In this document: piece by piece, positions 10,842 to 22,426 of the stretch | Position numbering within the stretch: position 1 is the first letter of the stretch | How the letters are laid out: every line of letters starts with the position of its first letter | Assembly (NCBI GenBank): GCA_037176705.1 | Contig: CM073895.1 | Coordinates: 3,453,051-3,517,050 of the forward strand | Direction of reading: 5' to 3' | From: Molossus alvarezi | Lineage: Eukaryota; Chordata; Mammalia; Chiroptera; Molossidae | Length of the DNA: 64,000 nucleotides | Program-made: the position numbers and the translations under genes | The notes under the pieces: generated by a model | Databases searched by the model: none | Told to the model about the DNA's origin: nothing | Seen by the model: only the letters and a program-made list of their open reading frames with translations

Positions 10842-10962
10842 ACACAAACAGACATACATACACCACACATGCATGCGCACGTGCACACACATGCACAAAT
10901 GCACACATATACACACGTGCACACACGTGCATGCACACACGTGCATGCACACACGTTCATGT
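10842..10962 (+). repeat. Alternating CA/TG/GC microsatellite
   Basis: An irregular run of ACACAC, CACGTGCACACAC and TGCATGCACACACGTGCATG in which purines and pyrimidines alternate almost throughout. It is the type of sequence that can adopt left-handed Z-DNA. Confidence 0.9.
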
Positions 10963-10965
10963 GTC

Positions 10966-11570
10966 GCTTTTGTCCCACTGCCCTGCCATTGTGTTTTCAG
11001 AAGTATCAGATGACAACGATGGTGGTGGTGATGACATAAGAGAAGAAAAAGTATTAGGTCAGGTGCTTACGTCCCTCCCCTAAGTCCTGACATGCTCACC
11101 TCAGTCGCTGGAGAGCCTGGATCCTGGCGGTCCAGGTGGGATGAGAAAGTCAGCCTCTGAAAGACGAACTTCCTGATCTTCAACAGAAGGAAGACAGAGC
11201 TCAGCCGCTGCACCCCTAGAGCGCCCGCGGTGCACACGGTGTGTGATACAATAGAGCGGGGATGCTGGCGGCTCCCTCAGGACACGGCGAACAGCTTCCT
11301 GCCTCACCTGCACAGTGTCTGTTCGAGAAGGAACTATTACCTGTGTGGTTTGCTGTGGGCGGGGGCCTGGAGATGGAGTCTGGGACTCTGGGCGTCTGTC
11401 AGGGACGGACAGCTGGGAGGGCGGAGAGAAGGGACACTGAGCAGGGCATGGCCTGCAGGCAGCTGAGCCCAGGGCCCCGCCAGGCCAGGTGCCCAGCCCC
11501 CCTCAGGCTCTGGGTGAGGGCTGCCTCGGAGGGGGACTCCAGCAGGGCAGCTCGATAGGGGAGCCGGCCT
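10966..11570. other. Unrecognised DNA before the 38/34 bp array
   Basis: No gene is recognised. A GATGGTGGTGGTGATGA patch near 11017 is a small GGT/GAT repeat. The minus-strand open frames entering this area come from the array to the right. Confidence 0.45.
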
Positions 11571-11572
11571 GT

Positions 11573-12908
11573 CTGCACGCGGGGTCCCCGGGCTGGGCTG
11601 ACAGCACTGAGTGTGGACGGGGTCCCCGGGCTGAGCTGCACTGAGTGTGGAAGGGGTCCCCGGGTTGGGCTGACTGCACTGAGCGTGGACGGGGTCCCCG
11701 GGCTGGGCTGACTGCACTGAGTGTGGACGGGGTCCCTGGGCTGAGCTGCACTGAGTGTGGACGGGGTCCCCGGGCTGGGCTGACTGCACTGAGTGTGGAC
11801 GGGGTCCCTGGGCTGAGCTGCACTGAGTGTGGACGGGGTCCCTGGGCTGAGCTGCACTGAGTGTGGACGGGGTCCCCGGGCTGGGTTGACTGCACTGAGT
11901 GTGGACGGGGTCCCCGGGCTGGGCTGACTGCACTGAGTGTGGACGGGGTCCCCGGGCTGAGCTGCACTGAGTGTGGACGGGGTCCCCGGGCTGGGCTGAC
12001 TGCACTGAGTGTGGACGGGGTCCCCGGGCTGAGCTGACTGCACTGAGTGTGGACGGGGTCCCCGGGCTGGGCTGACTGCACTGAGCGTGGACGGGGTCCC
12101 CGGGCTGAGCTGCACTGAGTGTGGACGGGGTCCCCGGGCTGAGCTGCACTGAGTGTGGAAGGGGTCCCCGGGCTGGGCTGACTGCACTGAGTGTGGACGG
12201 GGTCCCCGGGCTGAGCTGCACTGAGTGTGGACGGGGTCCCCGGGCTGGGCTGACTGCACTGAGTGTGGACGGGGTCCCCGGGCTGGGCTGACGGCACTGA
12301 GTGTGGACGGGGTCCCCGGGCTGGGCTGACTGCACTGAGTGTGGACGGGGTCCCCGGGCTGGGCTGACTGCACTGAGTGTGGACGGGGTCCCCGGGCTGA
12401 GCTGCACTGAGTGTGGACGGGGTCCCCGGGCTGGGCTGACTGCACTGAGCGTGGACGGGGTCCCCGGGCTGAGCTGCACTGAGTGTGGACGGGGTCCCCG
12501 GGCTGGGCTGACTGCACTGAGCGTGGATGGGGTCCCCGGGCTGGGCTGCACTGTGGATGGGGTCCCCGGGCTGGGCCGACTGCACTGAGTGTGGACGGGG
12601 TCCCCGGGCTGGGCTGGGCTGGGCTGCACTGTGGATGGGGTCCCCGGGCTGGGCTGGGCTGCACTGTGGATGGGGTCCCCGGGCTGGGCCAACTGCACTG
12701 AGTGTGGACGGGGTCCCCGGGCTGGGCTGACTGCACTGAGCGTGGACGGGGTCCCCGGGCTGGGCTGACTGCACTGAGCGTGGACGGGGTCCCCGGGCTG
12801 GGCTGACTGCACTGAGCGTGGACGGGGTCCCCGGGCTGGGCTGACTGCACTGAGCGTGGACGGGGTCCCCGGGCTGTGCTGAGCTGGGCTGCACTGTGGA
12901 CGGGCCGG
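11573..12908 (+). repeat. Mixed 38 bp / 34 bp minisatellite (about 36 copies)
   Basis: The long unit is GTGTGGACGGGGTCCCCGGG + CTGGGCTGACTGCACTGA (38 bp). The short unit lacks GACT after GGGCT/GAGCT (34 bp). Further variants carry GATGGGG and extra CTGGG repeats (12530-12680). Each unit has CCCGGG and the inverted repeat GGGGTCCCC. The minus strand has no stop in any frame, so three overlapping minus open frames of 483-544 codons (for example 11337-12971) span it. They share the same QPSPGTPST-like composition and are not credible genes. Confidence 0.97.
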
Positions 12909-15074
12909 GCTGGCTGTACATGGAGTGTCTGCAGCAGGTGAAGCTGTCTGAGGACCCGTTTCCAAACCCATTTGCGTTTCCAGCTACCCCACTATGTTGA
13001 GGCAGGTGAGCCCTCCCACCCGTGGTTTTATTTGATAAATCAGTGTATTCATACCAACGGCTCATTTCTGGTTAGTGTGTTTGAGCCACACGGAAAGCTA
13101 TTGTTATATATACTGCATACATATGCATATATACTATATACGTAGCCTGTTATTATAGCTATTTTATTCAGCCACTACGTTTCAAAAGCTTTATCTATGC
13201 TGATTCATACTAATCTTACTAAATTCATTTTCGTAGACGTAAGAGATCCCATGTGTTATCTGCTGTGATCTGTTTCTCTCGTAACCACCCAGCCTCCAGT
13301 TTTTACTGGAAAGAGCAAACTTCAGTGGACGCCTGCCCACCTGGCCCTCGGCTGGGGGTTCCTCTGGGGCCCGGGGAAAGATGCTCACCTGTGTTACTCT
13401 GTCCCCTGAACCCGCGTGGTGTCCACACACAATGAACGCACAGAATGAAACACCAACCTGTAGGTCCCGGAACACCACCTTCGTGCTCCTCCCACCCCAG
13501 CCGCCAGGGGTCCCTGGAAATCAGTCAGAGCACCTGTGGCAGGTGGGTGGCTGTTTTAGCAGAACCCAGGTAGGTATTTCCACGTCACTGACCATTGTCC
13601 TAAACCTGTCTTGTCAGATCCTAAGGGAGGGCTGTGGGGACTCTTCTCTCAAATGGAAGAGGGGGGATCATTTGGATGCAGATGTGGAGAGCAGAGAATA
13701 AAGAACTTATCTTCCAATCTTCTGTATTTAAACGTAATCAACATAACAATTGTTATACTAACAGACGAGGAAGTGAGTGAAAACACAAAGGAGGCTGCAC
13801 CAGATGCTCAGGAACCCATGTGCCTGAGGCCTGAGGCTCCATCACCGGAAGGACAGACGCCGCTGCCCCAGAACTTCCTGTCTCCCCTCCCCTGCCCGGC
13901 TCACGGGGCACGTCCTGTGGGTGCTCTACAGCCAGAGATGCAATGATGTCCCTCGGCGAGACCGGGGAGGGTGGGGTCAGAAAATAAAGTTTAACCGTCT
14001 AAAAATGATGTATTGCTTTGGGCTAGTCACTCCAAATAATAACTGTCTCCTGGCCCCCGTGTGCACCTGAGATCAGTGGGGGGCATCTTCCCTTCTGCCA
14101 GGTATACGACCAGGGGTGTCACTGGACCCCTTGACTGGACTGCTGCATTCGCCTTTGCTGGGAGTGAATGAGTGAAGGTGAACCCCCAGGCCAATTCGTT
14201 GTGCAAATAAAGCCACCGATAAATGTTGGGGATGAAAGACCCACAGCGCCCCCCAACTGAACTGCTGGTCCAAAAACGAAGTAACTAATGACTGTGACCT
14301 TGGTTCATGGAATACAAGAAATACTACTTGGTATTTTCTCAGCAGATGAATGGTGCAAGAAATATAACACAGTAGTAAATATGAATCTATATCATTATTA
14401 AAATGTGAAAGCAACATAATCATCGGGGCCTTGGTTCATTAAGGAAAAAAATTGTGTTCAAAATGTTCAGCATTTTCTCAGAAGGTAAAATGGTACCTAT
14501 GATAATTTAGAATAGTTTTATCCAAAAAATGTCATGCAGGAAGTGTATCGCCAACGCTAGATACATTACGTCATCATGTCCCCAAACTGCTTTCCTCGGT
14601 GTCAATGAAATTTCCATGGGAACGGTATGTTTGTGCTAAAGTATGTTTGGTCAGTGTAGTATTGGTCAATGTTGCTTAAAGAAAGTTAAACAAGGACTTG
14701 CTCGGTGAGTAACGGACTTAGAAACCAGAACCAATTTTTCCTGCTGAAAACAAATAGAAGATCTGGAGAGACATTAACAGACAATTTTGAGCTAATAACG
14801 CAGTGAGAAATCACGGAGGTAAAATGCAGGAGGGGAAGGAAACCCACAGCCAAGAGCCGGCCATTAGCATGTCCTTCCCCCAGAGGCTGTCTCACAATTT
14901 GGAAGAGATCTGAGAACCTGGAAAACTCAACAATGTTGTTCAGAGTCACAGTGGCCTGGAGGGGACAAAAACCACAGCTGAGGGCCTGGTGTGGGAGCCC
15001 TGGGACGTCCATCTCCCCAGCGTTGAGAGCCCAGAGCTACTTGCTGGCAGGAAGAGGGAGTCGTAGGTAAATGG
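12909..15074. other. Unrecognised DNA, GC-rich to AT-rich transition
   Basis: No gene is recognised. 13105-13145 is a TATA/ATAT-rich tract. From about 13.7 kb base composition shifts clearly toward AT. 14080-14650 has the look of an old interspersed repeat that I cannot name. Confidence 0.4.
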
Positions 15075-15101
15075 TCTCTCTCTCTCTCTCTCTCTCTCTC
15101 T
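15075..15101 (+). repeat. (TC)n microsatellite
   Basis: A pure TCTCTC run of 27 bp without a recognisable SINE around it. Confidence 0.95.
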
Positions 15102-15289
15102 GGCCTTTCTTTACATTATTTTAAGTCCTTGGAATTGGATTGAGACAAACCCCATTGCCCGGGTCCTGGACTGTCTGTGAGAAGTAGCATATGTCTTTGT
15201 GGATGAAGTTAATATCATCTGAGACCACAAGTTATATCCATAGTGTTTCAGGTACAATTTCCAACTCCAGATAAAATAAAATAGTAAAA

Positions 15290-17940
15290 AAGACGATAGA
15301 TGAAAAAGAAGTCCGGACAATATTAATGAAAACCAAGAGAATTAGCCGATATCAGAAACAGACCCATAGGGGAACCAGGAGAAAAACCTTTTATTATATT
15401 TGAAAACTAAAACAACAAGATTGAAATTTTGGCAAAGAAATGAAGACCATAAGAAAGAATCAATCAGAAACATATATAGATATGGATATAGATAGATATA
15501 TCTCTATATATACATATAGATATATATACATAAATGATCGATATTAAACACTCAATGAACTGTTTTAACAATAGATGAAACACACCTGAAAAAGAACTAG
15601 AGCTTTGAAACTGTCCTCAGAGGGAAAGGTTGAGTTACCAGAGGACCAAACCATGAACAATGACAAAAGAACGCAACCATGAAAACGCGGCTAAGAGAAT
15701 AAGAAAAACACCAAGAAGTCGTGTGAAATTGGAGTTCCAGAGCCAGAAGACACAAAACATGGAGTAGGAAAGGTAACCATAGAGTTTTCTAGGGCTCATG
15801 AAAGATATCAAGCCATTGAAATAAGGGACGCAAGGAATTCAAAGGAGTCAAGGTTAGCCTGACAGTGCATTATCAGGAACGGTGATAGAGGGATGATGTG
15901 CTGAACAAAAATAACTGGCCATCGAGATGTCTATGAGCGATGAGAACACTTTCAAGGATAAAGTAAACCAAAGTATTTTCAAACAAATATTCAGAGAATT
16001 CATATTTATCAGGCTTTAATGAAAGGAAAACTCTAAGACATATATGTATACATAAAATGAGAATACATAGAAACAATAGTATATAAGTTAGGAGAAGGAT
16101 GAATGGAGTTGAAGTATTCTAGACTTGCCTTGTTCAAGAAGAGATTAAATAACCAAGTGATATTGAACTTTGATAAACCAAGGATGCAGACTGTAACCTT
16201 TAAGGCAACCACTAAAAGAACAGTAACAGTTTGTAACAACCAAACAAAAAGAAAGGGGCGGGAGGAAATGATACAAAACTACTTAATAAATACAAGGACA
16301 CCAAGAAAGGGGAGACAATGAAACATAGTTGTTATAAATAGAAAATAGTATCACTATGGTTCACTTAAAACCTCATATATCTAAATTACACTAAATGTAA
16401 ATGGACTACATGCTTCCATAAAAAATAGCAATATGCAACTAATAAAAGTCATATACATAAAATACAGGGTGGGGTAAAAGTAGGTTTACAGTTTTGAGTA
16501 CATGAAACACAGAGTTTATTCTTGTATTATTATTTGTTAATTACTGTATTATTTTTAATGTGAAAAACTGTAAACAACTGTTGCCCACCTTGTATAAAGA
16601 TATAGAAAATTTGAAAGTAAAAGCATAAAGAAGATATACAATGCAACATTAACAAAAGAAAACTCATGTAACTATATTCCTATCAACTAAGGCAAAACAG
16701 ATGGCTAGAGACACAGAAAGTCCATTATGAGAAAAGCATCAATTCACAGTGAAAAAGAAACATAACTTTCTATCACTGACTATAATATATTCAAATACTT
16801 TAAAACAAAATAAACAGAAAACAAGGAGAAATAATAAGTTTATACTTACCTTGAGAGATTTTAAAACAACTTTCTTAGTAATTTAAAGACCAAAAATAAA
16901 AAATAGAAAGAACCAGAAGACAAAATAGAGAAATTGCTTTCATATATACCAGGACTTACAAAGTTACAGTGATTGAAACAGTGTGGCGTTTGGACCAAGA
17001 ACAGAAAAATGGTCCCAATGAAAGAGAAGCAGATTATGCATCACAGACACCCGATTTATAGACAATGGGGGGAATTATATTTTTTAATTAATGGTGTTGG
17101 ACCAATTGGATTACTATATTAAAATAATAAAATGTAACTCCTATGTCATGCCATGCAAAATATCAGTTTCAGGTAGATTGAAAATCCAAATGTAAAAGGT
17201 AAAATAACAAAACTTTAGAATGCATGGCAAGATGTGTTTGTACTCACCAGAATAATTAAATTAAAGTATCTGGCAGCACCCACTCAAATTCTCATATACT
17301 ACAAGTGGGAGTGTAAAGTAGGCTGGCGACTTTGGAATATTGTTTGATATCGTCTATTTAAATTAAACATATCTGACGGTCTAGCCATTCCTCTCCTAGG
17401 TATGTGTACAGCAGAAATACATCCATGTGCTTAGTGAAAGACATCTGCAAGAATGCTCACAGCAGCGTTAGTTACAATCTTCTCTCAAGGGAAGTAATCC
17501 AAAAGACTGTTGATGTTAGAATGGACAGACACATTTGATATAGGCAATGGAATACTATACAGTGAAGAACATGGAGTAAACCAGGCTCCATTCAACAAAT
17601 GAATGGATCTCACTAACAAGATGTTGAATGAGAGAAGCTATACTCAAAGAAATATATACCTCACGCTTCCATTTACAGAACGTTCGAAACTGAAAAGCTG
17701 CACTGTGGTGTTAGAAGTTTGCACAACTATCATCTTGGGGGAATAAACAAAGAAATGAGATGGCGATTGGGAGGAAATGTGAGAAAACATCTGGATTGTC
17801 TACAACCTTCTATCTCTTATATGACGATGACTTAAATGCTCACTTTGTGATAATGCGTAAAGATGTAAGGTAGGTTTATCTGTACTATTTAATACCTGAA
17901 ATATTTCATTTTTAAGAAGTTTCATAAAAGGGGAAATATG
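15290..17940 (+). mobile_element. Old L1 LINE, degraded, 5' truncated
   Basis: Landmarks appear in the order of an old mammalian L1 on the plus strand. An ORF1-end-like segment (ACTTTCAAGGATAAAGTAAA, AGAGAATTCATATTTATCAG) lies at 15950-16020. The ORF1-ORF2 linker (CAGACTGTAACCTTTAAGGC, then ACACTAAATGTAAATGGACT) lies at 16190-16410. ORF2 remnants follow at 16600-17330. The ORF2 end/3' UTR (GGCAATGGAATACTATACAG, GAATGGATCTCACTAAC, TTCCATTTACAG) lies at 17540-17690. Every frame is broken by stops and indels, so it cannot make protein. Internal deletions are likely because the span is far shorter than 6 kb. The limits are approximate. Confidence 0.8.
16465..16592. mobile_element. Mariner-type MITE, 128 bp, inside the L1
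   Basis: The left end CAGGGTGGGGTAAAAGTAGG and the right end (read in reverse complement CAAGGTGGGCAACAGTTG) form diverged terminal inverted repeats that both continue into TTTACAGTT. TA dinucleotides at 16463-16464 and 16593-16594 are the expected target duplication. It has no coding capacity. It inserted after the surrounding L1. Confidence 0.9.
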
Positions 17941-18838
17941 AGCAGGACTTCTGAGAGCCTTTAAAATGCATTATGAGTCTTCAAGTAGGGTGTTATTGCA
18001 GGTAGTAATCTCAAACTTATCTGGTCACAAAAGTCTTTTTTTTTTTTTTTTTAAGCTTTGAAAACAATCTGGTTTCCTTTGAATAGTCTGGGAATCTCTG
18101 AATTACCTGTTAGTTCGTAATGATACAGAGTGAGCTTTATGCTACTATAGCAATTTCCCAGGAATCAACAAGAGCAAACTCTATTTGATAAACGTGATAG
18201 ACGTAGGGCACCCTTGCAAGCATGTTGCAGTCCCACCCATCACAATCCACATCCAGCCAGCGGGATTCGAGCGAGGGGAAAAGGTGGGAGGACACTTTTT
18301 AGGGCCCAGCCTAGAACTAGCATATATTATTTCAGCTTACTCACCATTGGTCAGGATTTAGTCACATGAGTACTCCTAGCTGCAAGGGAGGCTGAAAATG
18401 ATGCCACTTGAAGTCCATATATAGAATTTTTTTACTAAAGGAAGAGAGGGAAGTTAGGTATTGGAGGAAAGGTCTTTGATCCTTCTCCAACTAAATACCT
18501 CTGGGAGGAGTTTGAAAACATCCCCTTCTATTGGTATATCCTATGAGCAACATCAGAGACAATGTACAGGGAAATTGGAACTCAGGCAAAAATACAGAGA
18601 CCTGCAGAGGGGAACCATGACTGCCGGTTTCAGTGGCATCCCATCCGTGGGACTCGGGTTCTTTCTGTGGCTCAGAGAGAGAGGCAGACTGGAGACAGGT
18701 TCGTCTTTGACACAACACCCAAGCAGTCGGCTCACCAGACAAGTGAGAATGTTGCGATGTGATGGCCCAGTGTTGGGCACCTGCTTGTGTGGAGTGATGT
18801 CGTGTGAAAAAGACCTGAGTGTGGCACGACCTGGGGGT
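17941..18838. other. Unrecognised AT-rich DNA
   Basis: No gene is recognised. It holds a T17 run at 18036-18052, which might be the poly(A) of a lost minus-strand retroelement. The rest is unassigned. Confidence 0.4.
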
Positions 18839-19040
18839 GGCCTGGCCGGTATGGCTCGGTGGACTGAGAGGTCCGGGTTCAATTCTCGGTCAGGGCACAT
18901 GCCCGGGTTGCGGGCTCGACCCCCAATAAGGGGCGTGCATGGCAGCTGATGGATGTTTCTCTCTCACATCGATGTTTCTATCTCTCTCCCCCTCCTCTCT
19001 CTCTCTAAAATCAATAAAAGCATATTAAAAAAAAAAAAAG
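18839..19040 (+). mobile_element. Ves-type SINE, A-rich-tail type, head deletion
   Basis: The head CCTGGCCGGTATGGCTCGGT runs almost directly into GGTCCGGGTTCAATTCTCGG, so about 20 bp between the A and B boxes are missing compared with other copies in the window. The body (CACATCGATGTTTCTATC) and the tail TCTAAAATCAATAAAAG followed by a pure A run are intact. Confidence 0.92.
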
Positions 19041-19209
19041 ACATGGGTGTGGACTTCAGCTTCGCCACATCCTACGTGTGTGAGCTCAAGTGGTCCACCA
19101 ACACAAACCACCAAGCCCAAGCCCCGACTCCTGGGGTCTCCTTTCTGCATCCCTCCTGGGCGCTGGCTACCGTCCGAGCCTCGCTGCGGAGTAGATGCTG
19201 CTGGTCCCG

Positions 19210-19390
19210 AGCCTGCTGCCTGCGAGACACCTAATTAACAGCCGCGCTCAGAGAGCACCCGACAGGAGCCCTGCCTGCCGGTGCAGCTGAGCCGGAGCCT
19301 CATTAGAGGAGCCAGGCCGGGTGATTATTTATATCGCTTCTCTAATTAAAATTCTGAGAGCTAATTACAAGTATCCATCAGCGTGTCACC
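19210..19390. promoter_or_regulatory. Candidate regulatory block with TAATTA motifs
   Basis: Contains CACCTAATTAACAGC, CTCATTAGAGGAG, GTGATTATTTATATCGC, TCTAATTAAAATTC and GAGCTAATTACAAG within 180 bp of otherwise GC-rich unique DNA. No repeat family fits. The dense paired-type homeodomain cores suggest enhancer-like DNA; conservation is untested. Confidence 0.35.
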
Positions 19391-21110
19391 ACGCCGGGGC
19401 TGACGATGGCCACCTCCCCCTGCATTCCTCCTCCCTGTCTGCTCCTCGAACCTCCCCCAGGGTCCAGCGCTTTCCTTCCGAACCCCCGGCCCATCTCGGC
19501 TCCAGACCCCGGCTGTGTGCTCTGCTTCCCCAGGGCCCGGCTGTCAGAGGGCTGCTGTGTGAGGTGGGAGGGGACTGTCAACAGCTGCCCATCCTATGAC
19601 GTTGGCCGTCCACATCGAAGTGTGCAAGGGGAGGCTCCAGTGCAGCCCGGGTCCCTGGGTGCTGGTCCCGGTTCCGTCTCGGCCTGCTCCTCTTGTCCGC
19701 CACGTGAAGGGCCCTCCAGCAGCGCCGGCTGGGGCCTTGGAGTGTCCCTTGCAAACACCACACGTGATCAGTGGCCATTAGTTCCACAAGTGGGTCAAAC
19801 AGGGAGAAGAGACCAAACGTCAGAAAGTCCATTTCATTGATGTAACAGCATCAAGCAGACTCATCCGAGAGGCTCTTACAAGAGCCTCTCTTCACCGGGC
19901 CCTCGGTGAAGCGGCACAGAGGCCTGTTGATGCCATCATCACCATCATCACTGTGCCACCATAATTATCCCCACACGTTGGCACTGGAGTCCCACGGGGC
20001 CCAGCGTCCCCCACTGCGGTCATGGGCGCTTTGGCTGACGTGGAGGCCACCCAGGCCGCCTCCAGCACCCGCCATCTGCCCTTCGCAGCTTCTGGAAATT
20101 GCTGCGGAGATTGAATCTCAGATTCCCCGAGGAAGCTGAGGCCCAGGCGCGCGTGTCTGCGGGGACTTCTGATTTAAATGACATCTGGCGGGAGCACCTC
20201 ACTGAAAGATGGCCCGGGGAAGGAGGAAAATGCACACCACCACCCAGAGTTGGATTTGACAGCCCTCGTTCTGCTAGAATCAAGGGGAAAGTTCTCTATT
20301 TCCAAAGCCACGGAGAGAGGATGGAAAAGTGTCGTCCGTGGAGCCACGCCTCGGGGCCGCTGGAATGCGGCAGGCCGGAAGTGCCCGCCACGTCGTCCCC
20401 GCGTCCTCAGGCTGTACTGGAGGCAGGCATTCCCAGTCTCCCCAGCAGGCTGCGAAGTGCCCCCCAACGGGAGGACAGCAAGTAGGGGGAAGGAAATGGG
20501 CCGCTGGACCCCGCAGGGTGGACCACAGGTGACAGGCACAGAGACAGTGTCATCCCAGGCTCCCTGAGCTACTTTACAAGGAAGACGCCGGGAATGTGAC
20601 TATAACCCATGCTGCTTCCCGCCTTCCGTCCGGACTTCTCGGGATGAAGTCCCCGTGGCTCTCCGCTGCGGAGACCATCGGGTCAACGGCGACCGGGCGG
20701 GCTTGCGTGCCAATTCCAGGACAGGCACGGCTCCCCTCAGTGGAGAATTAGCACGAGACACGGGGAGTGAATTCGTACGATGGGTTACAAGTGTTTGGTG
20801 CCTCTTCTTGCCAGAGGAACGCACACGCCGTCATGTTGAACTGAGCCGTGGTTGCGTGATTGCGTTGGCCGGTGGTGGGTAAGCAGCGTGACACGCGTCA
20901 TTTTCTGTTGAAAGCCTTAGGGGTCAGCGTGTGCTTAACCACTGCGTCCTACGCGTCCCTGCAGGGCGGCCGGCGATCTTCCAGAGGGAGCCCGCCTGTC
21001 ACTGAGCTGCCAGAGTGGGAACGCAGAGACTCGAGGGTCAGTAACAGGTGTGTCGGCAAAAGAGAAATGAACTTGTTCTAAGTCGCTGGGACTTAGAGAC
21101 TGATTCTACC
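19391..21110. other. Unrecognised GC-rich DNA
   Basis: No gene is recognised in 1.7 kb. 19868-19895 contains AGAGGCTCTTACAAGAGCCTCT, a hairpin with 10-11 bp arms. Open frames of about 120-145 codons on both strands lack domains. Confidence 0.45.
19870..19891. other. Short near-perfect palindrome
   Basis: AGAGGCTCTT followed by ACAAGAGCCTCT gives a stem of about 10 bp with a minimal loop. It could be chance, a cruciform-prone site or a structured RNA. No poly-T follows, so it is not a typical terminator. Confidence 0.5.
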
Positions 21111-21251
21111 CTAGAGTAACCTACTCGGTCTTAACTGACACAGAATAAAACAGACACGTGTGATGAAACACACCTAGTAGAAAAAATATATACGGCTGAA
21201 AAGTACTAATGAGTCAAAGTTGATGGAGCTATTTTAATATCAGACAAGATA

Positions 21252-21696
21252 CAAGTGATACCTCGGTTCTCGAACGCCTCGGTTTTCGACCAAATCGGTA
21301 TTCGACCAGGAGATTCGAGAAACTTTTGTCTCGGAATCCGAACAAATATTTGGAACTCGAACTTCCGAGATGAGCCGACTTGAGCCGAATGGCGTTCATT
21401 CGGCCCCGCGCCTTGCTGGCGTCATCAGTGTGACTGCAGAGAGTCACGCTTTGTGGAGAGAGTACATTTTATTTTATTTTTTTTAATACATACTGTACAC
21501 TTTTATTTCTTGTTGAGACTTATGTTTTTCTACATATTATATACAAATTAGGCCAGTAAATAGGCATTTTCTGGGGCTTGGAACGAATTAATCCAGTTTC
21601 CATTATTTCCTATTGGTTTCATTGCTTCGGTTCTCGAACAATTTGGTTCTCGACCGTCCTCCTGGAACGAATTATGTTCGAGAACCGAGGTATCAC

Positions 21697-21698
<2 letters not shown>
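21252..21698. mobile_element. Tc2/pogo-like MITE (about 447 bp)
   Basis: The ends are inverted repeats: AGTGATACCTCGGTTCTCGA at the left and its reverse complement (TCGAGAACCGAGGTATCACT) at the right, with further subterminal inverted copies of CGGTTCTCGAAC and TCGACC. The element carries no transposase frame. A TA precedes the left end and the right end runs into a (TA)n tract, consistent with a Tc1/mariner-superfamily TA target. It sits within the old L1. Confidence 0.88.

Positions 21699-21702
<4 letters not shown>

Positions 21703-21746
<44 letters not shown>
21703..21746 (+). repeat. (TA)n microsatellite
   Basis: Twenty-two TA units directly abut the right end of the MITE. It probably grew from the TA target or was chosen as target, since TA-specific transposons often land in such tracts. 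Confidence 0.97.
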
Positions 21747-21748
<2 letters not shown>

Positions 21749-22426
21749 CACAACCAAAGACAAAGAGAAAATCTTAAACCACCCAGAGAGGAAAGACAGA
21801 GGGCCTCAGTGGAGCATTTCTGAATAGCGGTCTTTTCAAAGCTACACCGGGGTCCGAAGATCGAGGGTTAATATCTTCAAACAGTGATACCTGCAAATGT
21901 AGAATATTACCTGGACCTAAATATGCCTCAAGGATGAAGACGAAAGAACGACAATTTCAGAAAGGAAGAAAAAAAAAGAAAGAAACAAAATTTACTCCCA
22001 GCAAACTCTTACTAACGGAATCTTTTCAGGGTTAGTTTGTAACCCAAGAAGGAACAGCTCTGGATGGGTGGTCTGAAACGCAAGATGAAATAAAAGGCAA
22101 GAGCAAAAATTGTGGTGAATATAAATAATCACTGTAGGAAGTAATAACGGTATCACTTGAGATTAAAACTACAGAGTTAGATACAATGTATGGCAAATGT
22201 AACATACAAGACTCCACTGGGGTGAGGTTTCCAGGGCAATTGTGTTAGCAGAGAGGACAGGGAAGCCAATGATAAATTTTATACCTGGGAGATTTAATAA
22301 GTCCGTCGTCATCTCCGCAGTAACCACTAAAGGAGTAGAGATACAGCATGTAACTCCCAATGTATGGGGGCAGGTAAAATGAGAAAACAAATCTATTCAA
22401 AAGGTGGTATTAAAAGAAAAAGAAGG

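Noticed and set aside
11337..12971. Minus-strand open frames of 483, 520 and 544 codons
   Set aside because: All three minus frames of the 38/34 bp array are open at once, which is composition, not coding selection.
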